Source: a virus. Taken from it: a stretch of 39,543 bases of DNA. This document shows, one piece after another, positions 13,592-21,390 of this stretch (within the stretch, counting starts at the first letter, position 1; the number at the start of each line of letters is the position of its first letter). The position numbers and the translations under genes were made by a program. The notes beneath the pieces were generated by a model that saw only the letters and a list, made by a program, of their open reading frames with translations, searched no databases and was not told the origin of the DNA. The stretch spans positions 1-39,543 of the IMG/VR virus record IMGVR_UViG_3300045996_000619; one strand, written 5' to 3'.

Positions 13592-13690
13592 GGCTGTACG
13601 CGGGGTTCGCCGCCCGCAGTGATTCGCTAGACCTTGGCTGTACTTCGGGGCTCGCCTCCCGGTTTGGGCTGTTGCAAAGCGCTCGCCCGC
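13592..13690. repeat. Three imperfect direct repeats before the capsid gene
   Basis: The first two units, 13592-13616 and 13636-13661, share GGCTGTAC, two to three variable bases, GGGG, a base, TCGCC, a base and CCCG. A weaker third unit lies at 13667-13690 (GGGCTGTT...GCTCGCCCGC). They fill the non-coding gap before the major capsid gene. They may fold in RNA (CGGGG with CCCG) or bind a protein; their function is unknown. Confidence 0.5.
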
Positions 13691-13724
13691 GCATGGACAC
13701 GTCAAAACCTAAATGGGGTGAAAA

Positions 13725-14771
13725 ATGCCTTTGAACGCACTCGAGATCGAGAAGATCTCCAAGGTCGCCATCGACCACTACCGCAAGAACAAGCCGGTCG
13801 ACCAGGTGAACGTCGACCGCCCGCTGCTCGATCTGCTGCTCCCGAAAGCCAAGCCCATCATCGGCGGCAAGGAGTACATCGTCGAGAACATCTTCGTCGC
13901 CAACGGTGCCAACGGCCAGTACTGGTCCGGCAACTCCAAGGTCACGTACAACACCCGCAGCCCGAACGAGCTCGCCAAGTACCGCTGGGCGAACTTCCAC
14001 GACGGTTTCACCCTCAACGAGGATGAGCTGACGCGCGCCGGCATCAAGGTGAACGACGACAAGGGCCGCAGCACCGCCACGACCGGCGAGGCCGTGATGC
14101 TGACCAACATGCTCGAAAGCCACTTCAAGGCTCTGGACGAAGGCGCCCGCGACTTCATCCACGCCTCCCTGTGGCTGGATGGCTCGCAGTCGCCCGACGC
14201 CGTGCCCGGCATCGACGGTCTGATCTCGCTGACCCCCGCGGTCGGCACGATCGGCGGTATCAACGCTGCGACCGCCACCTACTGGCGCAACTTCGCCCTG
14301 ACCGGTCTTGCCACCACCGTGGCGGCCATGTCGGACGCGATGGAACAGGCCAAGCGCGCGATCATGCGCACCAAGGGCCGTGTGACGCACATCTTCGCCG
14401 GTGCTGCGTTCATCGACGCCATGCGCAACGCCGTCCTGGCGTCGAACCAGACCCAGATCAACTACAACGGCGGCGGCAAGCTGTCGATCGACCTGGCCAC
14501 CAACGGCCTGAAGTTCGACGGCATCCCCATCGTCTGGGTCCCTGACTTCGACACCAACTTCGGCGGCTCCGCGCCGACCATCCCCTGGACCAAGCGCTGC
14601 TACATGCTGGACCTGTCGCACCTGTACCTGAACCGGGACACGGACGACTGGCTGCGCATGCGCTACCCGGGCCGCCCGATCGACCAGTACGTCTACTACT
14701 ACGCCATGACGGCGAAGTACGGCCTGGGCATGACCAAGCGGAACGCCCACGCGGTGCTGTCCATCGCCTGA
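13725..14771 (+). CDS. Major capsid protein
   Basis: The 348-residue protein starts at ATG 13725. It follows the scaffold gene and is followed by a strong terminator, as expected for the most abundant virion protein. The sequence includes FVANGANGQYWSGNSKVTYNTRSPNELAKYRWANFHDGFTLNEDELTRAGI, then DARD-type helices and the C-terminal DTDDWLRMRYPGRPIDQYVYYYAMTAKYGLGMTKRNAHAVLSIA. This resembles coat proteins of BPP-1-like and related podoviruses with the HK97-type fold. No protease gene is seen nearby, so coat maturation by cleavage is not expected. A high share of optimal codons supports strong expression. Confidence 0.85.
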   Translation: MPLNALEIEKISKVAIDHYRKNKPVDQVNVDRPLLDLLLPKAKPIIGGKEYIVENIFVANGANGQYWSGNSKVTYNTRSPNELAKYRWANFHDGFTLNEDELTRAGIKVNDDKGRSTATTGEAVMLTNMLESHFKALDEGARDFIHASLWLDGSQSPDAVPGIDGLISLTPAVGTIGGINAATATYWRNFALTGLATTVAAMSDAMEQAKRAIMRTKGRVTHIFAGAAFIDAMRNAVLASNQTQINYNGGGKLSIDLATNGLKFDGIPIVWVPDFDTNFGGSAPTIPWTKRCYMLDLSHLYLNRDTDDWLRMRYPGRPIDQYVYYYAMTAKYGLGMTKRNAHAVLSIA

Positions 14772-14785
14772 TCCTGAGTTGCCGG

Positions 14786-14810
14786 GGCCCGGTTCACGCC
14801 GGGCCTTTTT
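14786..14810 (+). terminator. Rho-independent terminator after the capsid gene
   Basis: A stem of GGCCCGG (14786-14792) and CCGGGCC (14799-14805) with a 6-base loop is followed by TTTTT (14806-14810). It lies 14 bases after the capsid stop codon. It probably reduces read-through so that capsid mRNA exceeds downstream virion mRNA. Confidence 0.85.
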
Positions 14811-14851
14811 ACGGGGCCCTCGTGCCCCGCTTTTTGGAGGAGAAGAACACC

Positions 14852-15295
14852 ATGAGCAAGGTTCCCTACGTTGTGGCCGTGATCCACAAGGACGCCGTTG
14901 AACAACTGCCGCTGGTCGTGGCCGCGTACGAGGTGCCGATCCTCGTGGCGATCCACGGCGAGCACAAGATTTCGATCGACGAGAACGCCGACCTGCCGAA
15001 CGGCTTGACCGAGAAGGAACTGGTCGACGACGAGGCGATGGAGGAAGAGTACGCCCGCCTCGAGCAGCGCTACGGCAACCACCCGGACACCAAGCAGCCC
15101 TACGCCTCTTTCGTGTTCCGCAACGTCGACGAGTTCGCCGACCAGGTGGGCCGCTTCGAGGAAGTCCAGGAGAAGCAGCAGCGCGCTGCCGCCAAGGGCA
15201 AGGGTGCCAAGGGCAAGGCCGCGCCTGAGCCGGCTGTCGTGCAGACCTCCCGCCAGGTCAGCGGCACCGAGCGCGCCAACCATCCCGAGGAGTGA
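14852..15295 (+). CDS. Hypothetical virion-region protein (147 aa)
   Basis: The start at ATG 14852 is chosen because of a strong GGAGGAG site just before it; GTG 14822 has none. The N-terminal half is compact (KVPYVVAVIHKDAVEQLPLVVAAYEVPILVAIHGEHKISI) and acidic residues follow (LVDDEAMEEEYARLEQRY). The tail is basic and alanine-rich (KQQRAAAKGKGAKGKAAPE) and likely unfolded. It is placed between the coat and adaptor genes, where BPP-1-like phages have a small head-completion gene. The function is unknown. Confidence 0.7.
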   Translation: MSKVPYVVAVIHKDAVEQLPLVVAAYEVPILVAIHGEHKISIDENADLPNGLTEKELVDDEAMEEEYARLEQRYGNHPDTKQPYASFVFRNVDEFADQVGRFEEVQEKQQRAAAKGKGAKGKAAPEPAVVQTSRQVSGTERANHPEE

Positions 15296-15301
15296 TCCTC
15301 T

Positions 15302-15958
15302 ATGCTCCCGCTGAAGCGCACGCTGGGGGACATGCGGGGCGAGCTGCAAACGCGGCTCGGCTTCGGCATGTCCGGCCAAGCGGGGATCGTGAACGCCCCG
15401 ATCATGGACAGCTTCCTGCGCTCAGCCCAGGAGCAGCTGTACGCCGTCTGTGACTGGCGCGAGCTCGTCACCTTAGAGGAGCGCGAGACAGGCACCGATC
15501 AGGCCTTCTACGACTACCCGGCCGACTGCAACGTCGAGCGCATCCGTGGCGTGGCGATCTGGGACGGCGGCTTCTGGCAGCCCCTCGTCGAAGGGATCGA
15601 CGTGGAGGACCGCAGCACCAACGTCTACCGCGTGCCGCTCAAGTACGAGCGCGGCGAGCAGATGGAGGTCTGGCCCGTCCCGAACGGTGTCTACCGGATG
15701 CGCCGCGACTACGTCAAGACGCTGGCGCCCTTCAGCGAGAGCGCGCACCGGTCTTCGCTCCCGAGCGAGATGGTCTTCCTCGTGGCCCTGGCAAACGCCA
15801 AGGCGCACTACCGGCAGCCCGATGCCGGGAATTACCAAGCACAGGCGGACGCGCTGATGCTGCGGCTCAGGGCCCAGCACCGCGGCAAGTCCGTCTACAC
15901 CGCAACCCGTCGTGACACCCGTTCGGAGAAGGATCGGTTCTACGACAAAGTGAGGTAA
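15302..15958 (+). CDS. Head-to-tail adaptor protein (P22 gp4-like position)
   Basis: The 218-residue protein reads LKRTLGDMRGELQTRLGFG at its start. It continues MDSFLRSAQEQLYAVCDWRELVTLEERETGTDQAFYDYPADCNVERIRGVAIWDGGFWQPLVEGI and ends LPSEMVFLVALANAKAHYRQPDAGNYQAQADALMLRLRAQHRG. This is the usual pattern of podovirus adaptor/head-completion proteins, with N-terminal helices, a central beta part and C-terminal helices. It should bind under the portal and join it to the tail hub. The call is by pattern and gene order. Confidence 0.7.
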   Translation: MLPLKRTLGDMRGELQTRLGFGMSGQAGIVNAPIMDSFLRSAQEQLYAVCDWRELVTLEERETGTDQAFYDYPADCNVERIRGVAIWDGGFWQPLVEGIDVEDRSTNVYRVPLKYERGEQMEVWPVPNGVYRMRRDYVKTLAPFSESAHRSSLPSEMVFLVALANAKAHYRQPDAGNYQAQADALMLRLRAQHRGKSVYTATRRDTRSEKDRFYDKVR

Positions 15959-15963
15959 GTCGC

Positions 15964-17340
15964 ATGGCCGACAGCTTCTTCATCGATGCGCGGGGGCAGT
16001 TGATCCGCAGACCGTCAAATCCCAACGTGCCCCCCTCGATCGTGGAGGATGTGTCGCTGGACATGACCTCTGACGAGCGCGTGGCACTCCTGGCGCTGGC
16101 CGCAGGGCACCCGCTGCGCTCCAAGGTGGAGCGGGCAGCCAGTGGCGGCGGAGGCGGATCAGGCGGCGTGCCGACCACATCGGCGGCTGGCACGTCGATC
16201 GTCCTGGACTCCACCATGCGGGTGTATGACCCGTTGACCGTCACGGGCCCTACGACGATCTCCGTCACCGGCTCGACCAAGGGTGCGCGGGCGCAGATGG
16301 TGGTCGTTGCAGATGGCACGAACGTGCCGACCATCTCGGGGGCCACCGAGTGGGCCAACTCCTTCGGCTACCTGAACGCCGCAGGCATCCCGAACCTGCT
16401 GGACCTCGAGCACAACGGCCTGATGCCGATCTGCGCCTGGTCGCAGGCCGCCGTCCCTGGCGCCGTGGCGACGCCCGCACCTCCAGCGCCCACGCCTCCA
16501 GCCCCGGCTCCGCCCGCTGTACCTGGCCCCGTGGTTAGCTTGGCCGCCGGCACGCCGACAGCTTCGACCATCCCCCTGACCTGGAGCGCGCCGGCCAGCG
16601 GAGGCACGCCAACCGACTACGTGGTTCAGTACGCCGCGGCCGGCACGTCCTTCGCCAGCCCGACGACCTTCGCTGACGGCACGAGCACGACGACCGGCGC
16701 AACGATCACGGGCCTGCCCGCGTCGACTGCCCTCGACGTCCGCGTGGCTGCAGCGAACGGCACCGGCACGGGCTCCTATTCCTCTGTCCTGAACGTCTCG
16801 ACCGCTGCGGCCCCGACCGGCGGCCAGGCGGGCACTCCGGTGACGTTCGCCAGCACGCAGTTCCTCACGGACCTCGGGAACGAGATCTACGAGGCGACCA
16901 GCTCCGGGACCTCCTACGGTGCCCGCGGCGTCGTGGCCGGAACGGCAGCCGGGGATTGCTTCATCGAGGCGCAGTACCCCGCCTCTGGTTCGACCAGCAC
17001 GATCTTCGGCCTCGACCCCGGAACGGTTGCGCAGCGGCCGCACAACGAGATCGACTACTGCTGCCAGCTCGGCAGCGCTGGGACGGTCACGCAGGCGACG
17101 AACAACATGACGTTCAGCGCCACGCTGACGACGCTGACCCCGAGCCCGACGACCCGAGTGGGCATCCGCCGTGTCGGGACTGTGGTGACACTGGAGACCA
17201 CGACGGACGACTGGGCGACCAGCACGGTGCGCCACACGTTCGCGCTTGCCAGCACCGGGCCGCTGTCCGCGCACTACTACACCGTCTTCTCGACGACCGC
17301 CCGGCGGATCTGCCAGCCGCGCGTCACGGGATTCGCATGA
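15964..17340 (+). CDS. Fn3-containing fibre-like virion protein
   Basis: The 458-residue protein has an N-terminal virion-binding part (FFIDARGQLIRRPSNPNVPPSIVEDVSLDMTSDERVALLALAAGHPLRSKV). A glycine-rich hinge (SGGGGGSGG) and a beta-rich segment follow, then a linker of P and A (about 165-190). A fibronectin type III domain comes next (about 190-280: IPLTWSAPASGGTPTDYVVQYAAAG...TGLPASTALDVRVAAANGTG), and a C-terminal beta domain ends in a low-complexity-free region. Fn3 domains are common on phage surface proteins and can bind host carbohydrate. The SGNH hydrolase gene overlaps its end (ATGA). It is probably a head or tail fibre; the receptor is unknown. Confidence 0.7.
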   Translation: MADSFFIDARGQLIRRPSNPNVPPSIVEDVSLDMTSDERVALLALAAGHPLRSKVERAASGGGGGSGGVPTTSAAGTSIVLDSTMRVYDPLTVTGPTTISVTGSTKGARAQMVVVADGTNVPTISGATEWANSFGYLNAAGIPNLLDLEHNGLMPICAWSQAAVPGAVATPAPPAPTPPAPAPPAVPGPVVSLAAGTPTASTIPLTWSAPASGGTPTDYVVQYAAAGTSFASPTTFADGTSTTTGATITGLPASTALDVRVAAANGTGTGSYSSVLNVSTAAAPTGGQAGTPVTFASTQFLTDLGNEIYEATSSGTSYGARGVVAGTAAGDCFIEAQYPASGSTSTIFGLDPGTVAQRPHNEIDYCCQLGSAGTVTQATNNMTFSATLTTLTPSPTTRVGIRRVGTVVTLETTTDDWATSTVRHTFALASTGPLSAHYYTVFSTTARRICQPRVTGFA

Positions 17341-18074
17341 TCCGCCGCTACCCTCGGGCGCCGGTGTCATCCAGCGCGCTCAAGATCATCGTGCACGCCA
17401 ACAGCTTGGGCTTCGGGGCGGGCACCTCGAGCACAAACAAGCGCTGGCCGTCGGTGATGAACACCCTGGCCCCGCTGGCAGGAAAGGGCATCAGCATCAG
17501 CAACGTGTCTGTCGCCGGCATGGGGATCGTCACGAACAGCGGCGCTGGCACGATGACCGCGACCGCGCCGAGCTCGGTGGACCCGCTCCTGGACCCGGCG
17601 AAGCTGAACGTCCTGTTCATCCATGAGTTCATCAACGAGCTCAAGGGCAACAGCAACAACGTCAACGCGGCGATGAGCGCCTGGGCGGCCTACTGCCAAG
17701 CCCGGCGGACTGCCGCAGCCAATGCCGGGGCGAAGTTGTTCATCGTCACCATGACCACCACCCCGGCCGGTGCGGCGCCGGCAGGCCAGGGCCAGTCCTG
17801 GGTTGATGCACGCATGGCCGCCATCCGCGGCTGCAACGAGTCGATGCGCCGGAACTACCGGGGCTACGCCGACCTGCTCATCGACATGGCAGCGGTCGAG
17901 CCTTTCGCGTCGATGTACGCGGCCAATGTCTGGACGCCGGCCGCCTTCCAAGCATCGGGCCTGTGGGCAATGTCAGATGGAAGTGCCGACGACTACACAC
18001 ACTTCGGGGACTCGGGATACGCCCTCATGGCCGCGGTGGCCGCGCGGGCTATCCCTCGAATCCGCAAGGTCTGA
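17337..18074 (+). CDS. SGNH-type hydrolase (probable virion esterase)
   Basis: The 245-residue protein shows the block order of SGNH/GDSL hydrolases. Block I is IIVHANSLGFG (17-27), with Ser23 as nucleophile in place of the usual GDS context. A glycine lies in VSVAGMG (block II, near 61). Block III is FIHEFINEL with Asn100. Block V is DYTHFGDSGYALMA, with Asp219 and His222. Such enzymes remove acetyl groups from polysaccharides. Placed between the Fn3 protein and the stabilisation protein, and translationally coupled to the former, it may act on host O-antigen or capsule during adsorption. The signal-free N-terminus fits a virion part rather than a secreted enzyme. Confidence 0.7.
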   Translation: MIRRYPRAPVSSSALKIIVHANSLGFGAGTSSTNKRWPSVMNTLAPLAGKGISISNVSVAGMGIVTNSGAGTMTATAPSSVDPLLDPAKLNVLFIHEFINELKGNSNNVNAAMSAWAAYCQARRTAAANAGAKLFIVTMTTTPAGAAPAGQGQSWVDARMAAIRGCNESMRRNYRGYADLLIDMAAVEPFASMYAANVWTPAAFQASGLWAMSDGSADDYTHFGDSGYALMAAVAARAIPRIRKV

Positions 18075-18077
18075 CGC

Positions 18078-19484
18078 ATGGCGACGATTTCGTTCAACCA
18101 ATGGGGCTTCGGCCTCGACCTGCGCAAGGGCGCGAGCACCGCGGACGCCAACCGCTTGCGCGTCCTCAAGAACGCCTACGTCACCGACGGCAAGACGGTG
18201 CGCAAGCGCCCGGGCCTGAAGCATGTCGAAACGCTGACGCCCGGCACGGTCGGCCTCTTCGCAGGATTGGGGCGCCTGAACACCTTCCAGACGTCGAACA
18301 CTGCGACCGTTGTCCATCCAGGGCAGGTCCTGAACCACGTCCTCACGCCAGAGAGTGCCCCTGAGCCGCCATTGCTGAACGTGTCTTACTGCGACACCTT
18401 CAACGGGAAGTTGTATGTAGTCGCCTGGCACTACTCGATTCCTTTCGCGGTGTATCGGCACCATTACCTTGATGGATCGCCGGATACCCGCATCCTGGAT
18501 GTCAACTGCCCGTATGGCATCTTTGCCATGACCGCCACCAAGGCTGCTTCGAAGATGTGGGCCGGCGACGAAGACGTGGTCCGCTTCTCTGCCACGAACA
18601 ACCCCCGAGACTGGACGACCGCCGATGATGCCGGGTTCCTTCCGGTTGGGATTCAGGCGTCGGGAAGCAGTGACGTGCAGGCGCTCGGCTCGTTCCAGAA
18701 CAGGCTAGTCACCTTTTTCACCGATTCCTCCCAGATCTGGCAAGTCGATCCGGACCCGGCGAATCACCAGTTCCTTGATCAGCTCGACATCGGCACGAAA
18801 CGGCCGTACGCCCATCAGAACATGAGTGGGGACGTGTTCTTCCTTTCCCCCGGCGGGGTGCGCACGATCACTCGCCAGGCCAGCACGGAAAGCCTTGTGG
18901 ACTCGGACGTCGGCTCGCCGATCGACTACGAGCTGTTGCGGAACACCTTCATCGACGTGTCAAAGGCCCGCGCCCAGTATTACCGAGGTGCTGGACAGTA
19001 CTGGCTGTACCAGGGCGCGAAGGCGGTTGTCTTCACCTTCTCGCGCTCCTCGAAGATCAGCGCTTGGTCCGTCTACGAGTTCCCGTTCTCACTCGATTGG
19101 ATCGATGAGCTCGACGGCGAGCTCTATGTCCGGTCAGGCGATGAGGTGTACCAGCTGGACCGTGAGACCTGGACAGACAACGGCACCCCGTACGAGGTGC
19201 TGATCGAAACCCCATTCGTGGACTTCAAGTCGCCGGGCGTGGACAAGATGATCTACGCGCTCGACGCGGTGCTGACTGGGACCGGCGAGATCTCCCACCG
19301 GTTCGACCCGCGCCAGCCGCAGCTGCTGACCTCTCCGCCGGTGACGATCACCGGTGACACGCAGCCGGGCACGCTCTACCCGGTGGAACTCGTGACGACC
19401 AACCTCGCCACCCGCGTGCGCAACTTCGACGACAAGGAATTCGAGCTGCACAGCTTCAGCTACAAGTTCGAGGTTTTGGCGTGA
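18078..19484 (+). CDS. Tail hub / packaged-DNA stabilisation protein (P22 gp10-like)
   Basis: The 468-residue protein opens MATISFNQWGFGLDLRKGAS. It continues LRVLKNAYVTDGKTVRKRPGLKHVETLTPGTVGLFAGLGRLNTFQ, the hallmark start of phage stabilisation/tail-hub proteins, where the RKRPG motif follows a list of strands. The remainder is beta-rich with propeller-like repeats (VVRFSATNNPRDWTTADDAGFLPVG; LVTFFTDSSQIWQVDPDP; DVFFLSPGGVRTIT). It should close the portal channel after packaging and anchor tail fibres. The call is well supported by the N-terminal pattern and position. Confidence 0.8.
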   Translation: MATISFNQWGFGLDLRKGASTADANRLRVLKNAYVTDGKTVRKRPGLKHVETLTPGTVGLFAGLGRLNTFQTSNTATVVHPGQVLNHVLTPESAPEPPLLNVSYCDTFNGKLYVVAWHYSIPFAVYRHHYLDGSPDTRILDVNCPYGIFAMTATKAASKMWAGDEDVVRFSATNNPRDWTTADDAGFLPVGIQASGSSDVQALGSFQNRLVTFFTDSSQIWQVDPDPANHQFLDQLDIGTKRPYAHQNMSGDVFFLSPGGVRTITRQASTESLVDSDVGSPIDYELLRNTFIDVSKARAQYYRGAGQYWLYQGAKAVVFTFSRSSKISAWSVYEFPFSLDWIDELDGELYVRSGDEVYQLDRETWTDNGTPYEVLIETPFVDFKSPGVDKMIYALDAVLTGTGEISHRFDPRQPQLLTSPPVTITGDTQPGTLYPVELVTTNLATRVRNFDDKEFELHSFSYKFEVLA

Positions 19485-19942
19485 CGCGGCTCCGCCTGGC
19501 CATCGAGGCCGACATCCCGACGCTGCTGGACATGGGCGCGGAGATGTTCGCGGGCAGCAGCTTCGCGCCGATGGAGTACTCGCGCGAGAAGGCTGCAGCC
19601 ACCATGCTGCACGGCATCAAGACGGCCTTCTTGGCGGTCAGCCTGAACGACGCGGGCGACATCACCGGGGCAATCCAGGGCGACGTGATCGAGCCCTGGT
19701 ACTCCACCGATCGCATGGGGATCGAGTACTTCGTCTATGTTCGCCCCGAGTACCGCGGCACGCGGGCTGCGTGGATGCTGATCAAGGCGTGGACCCTCTG
19801 GTGCATCGACTCGGGGGCCAAGCAAGTCAGGCCGGCAACGGCGGCCACCAGTGAAGCGGCCGACCGGATGTACGCCGGTCTGGGCTTCAAGCGGGCGGGA
19901 TCGCTGTTCGTGATGGACGTGAATCAGAAGGAAAAGCCGTGA
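19481..19942 (+). CDS. GNAT-family acetyltransferase
   Basis: The 153-residue protein from GTG 19481 has the GNAT fold pattern. It starts MTRLRLAIEADIPTLLDMGAEMF. A strand and the acetyl-CoA-binding motif A follow (YFVYVRPEYRGTRAAWMLIKAW, about 83-104, with the R-G-T-R-A turn). The end is A.DRMYAGLGFKRAGSLFVMDV. Similar acetyltransferases recur inside podovirus virion gene blocks. The substrate is unknown; modification of a virion or host protein are the options. The gene is coupled on both sides by GTGA overlaps, so it is expressed with late genes rather than being a separate cargo gene. Confidence 0.85.
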   Translation: MTRLRLAIEADIPTLLDMGAEMFAGSSFAPMEYSREKAAATMLHGIKTAFLAVSLNDAGDITGAIQGDVIEPWYSTDRMGIEYFVYVRPEYRGTRAAWMLIKAWTLWCIDSGAKQVRPATAATSEAADRMYAGLGFKRAGSLFVMDVNQKEKP

Positions 19943-20760
19943 TCGATCTCTTGGCGCTCAAGCGCAGCACGCTCCCGATGGGGGACCGCAAGTACGGTGG
20001 CGGCGGCGGTGACGGCGGCGTGGCCGAGCGCCAGGCGGCGATGAAGGCCGAGCAGGACGCCGCGATTGCCGAGGTCAACTCCGTCTTCGGCAAGGGTGAA
20101 GGCATCCCGATCTGGGCGACGCGCGAGGTCCGGACGCCAGTCGTTCGCTCGGGCCCGGACGGTGACTACACGGACTACATCACAACCCAGGAACGCTACA
20201 TCTCGGGCTATGACCCGGCGGGGCGGGACAAGGCCGCGGTCGAGCGCGAGAAGCTGTACGGAACGATCACGCAGGACGCCAGCGCCCGCCTGCTGAGCAA
20301 GCTCGCCGAGGACCGTGGCGACGCCGAGCGCGGCACACGGTTCCAGCTGGCCCGCCAAGGCCTGGCCGGCGGCAGCGCAGACATCGACCAGAACGCCGAG
20401 CTTCTCGATCGCTTCAACGAGGGCAGCATGGAAGCGGCCACCGCTGCGCTGTCGGCGGCGAACAGCGCCCGCTCAGCCGATGAGAAGACGCGGGTCGGGA
20501 TCATCAACAACATCCGCAACGGCATGGCGCAGAGCGATGCCCTTTCGTCCTCCTATGCCGCACTGACGAACAACGCCAACGAGGCGCGTGACGCCGCCCT
20601 GGCAACGGACATCGGCGGCTTCTTCGACGACATCAACAACATGAACCGCCAACGCGAGTTCAACCTGGGCCAACAAGCCATCCAGCAGCGCTACGGCGGC
20701 AGCGGCGGCGGTGCCACCTCGGCAAACGCTGGCGGCTTCGGCGGTCGGATCACTCGATAA
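19939..20760 (+). CDS. Internal virion-type protein (273 aa)
   Basis: The protein from GTG 19939 has a glycine-rich start (GDRKYGGGGGDGG). A helical region follows, rich in A, E and R (AERQAAMKAEQDAAIAEVNSVFGKGEG), with long helices to the end (STMEAATAALSAANSARSADEKTRVGIINNIRNGMAQ-type stretch). It closes with a Gly/Ser tail (GGSGGGATSANAGGFGGRITR). There is no enzyme motif. Position after the stabilisation and GNAT genes and before other helical proteins suggests an ejection-type protein carried inside the head. Function inferred from context. Confidence 0.65.
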   Translation: MIDLLALKRSTLPMGDRKYGGGGGDGGVAERQAAMKAEQDAAIAEVNSVFGKGEGIPIWATREVRTPVVRSGPDGDYTDYITTQERYISGYDPAGRDKAAVEREKLYGTITQDASARLLSKLAEDRGDAERGTRFQLARQGLAGGSADIDQNAELLDRFNEGSMEAATAALSAANSARSADEKTRVGIINNIRNGMAQSDALSSSYAALTNNANEARDAALATDIGGFFDDINNMNRQREFNLGQQAIQQRYGGSGGGATSANAGGFGGRITR

Positions 20761-20772
20761 GGGGAACAGAAG

Positions 20773-21387
20773 ATGTGCACTGGGGCAGAGATCGCGATGC
20801 TGGCAATGGCCGCCGCGGGGACGGCAACGAGCGTCTACACGGCAGACCAGGAGGCGGACAACCGTCGCCGGGCCGCCGCTCAAGGGGCGGAAGCCGAAGC
20901 CAAGATTCAGGACAAGGCGAACGATGCGACTCAGGAGTTCGTGACGGAGACCTTTGACCCGACCACCCGGGCGGCAAACTACGAGAGCGAGGCCGGCACG
21001 CGTGAGAAGGCGCTGGGAGACCTCCTCGCCGCGCAGAGCGACCAGGGCATGGGGGACGTGAACGCTGCCACCACCGGTGCACTGTCGGACACGTACACCC
21101 GCGCGAAGGCCGGCGCGACCGCTTCCTCTGCGCAGAAGGCGCGCAACCAGGCCAAGCTCCTGTCGCGTGCGGGCGCAACCGGCGGGCTGTTCGGGCGAGA
21201 GGCCATCACGGGGGCCGACTATGCCAGCGACATGCTCGGCTTCGGGGTTGACTCCCGGCTGAATCAGAGCCTGACGGGCGCGCGCTACGGAAACGCTGGC
21301 AACCAGAACCTCCAGATGCTGAGCGGTCTCCTTGCGGGCGCCGGACAGGCGTACGGCAGCTACAGCCAGCCGAAAGCGGGGGGCTGA
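20773..21387 (+). CDS. Internal virion protein, T7 gp14-like position (204 aa)
   Basis: The start is MCTGAEIAMLAMAAAGTATSVYTADQEADNRRRAAAQGAEA, a short hydrophobic helix followed by a long alanine-rich coiled coil. This is characteristic of podovirus internal core proteins such as T7 gp14. The middle has repeated helical stretches (REKALGDLLAAQSDQG; RAKAGATASSAQKARNQAKLL) and the end is glycine-rich. During infection such proteins form part of the channel across the cell envelope. A GGGGAAC site precedes the ATG. Confidence 0.7.
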   Translation: MCTGAEIAMLAMAAAGTATSVYTADQEADNRRRAAAQGAEAEAKIQDKANDATQEFVTETFDPTTRAANYESEAGTREKALGDLLAAQSDQGMGDVNAATTGALSDTYTRAKAGATASSAQKARNQAKLLSRAGATGGLFGREAITGADYASDMLGFGVDSRLNQSLTGARYGNAGNQNLQMLSGLLAGAGQAYGSYSQPKAGG

Positions 21388-21390
21388 ACC

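Noticed and set aside
12390-14750. 786-residue minus-strand open frame over scaffold and capsid genes
   Set aside because: Antisense shadow running across two genes and their gap; composition is that of a reversed codon pattern.
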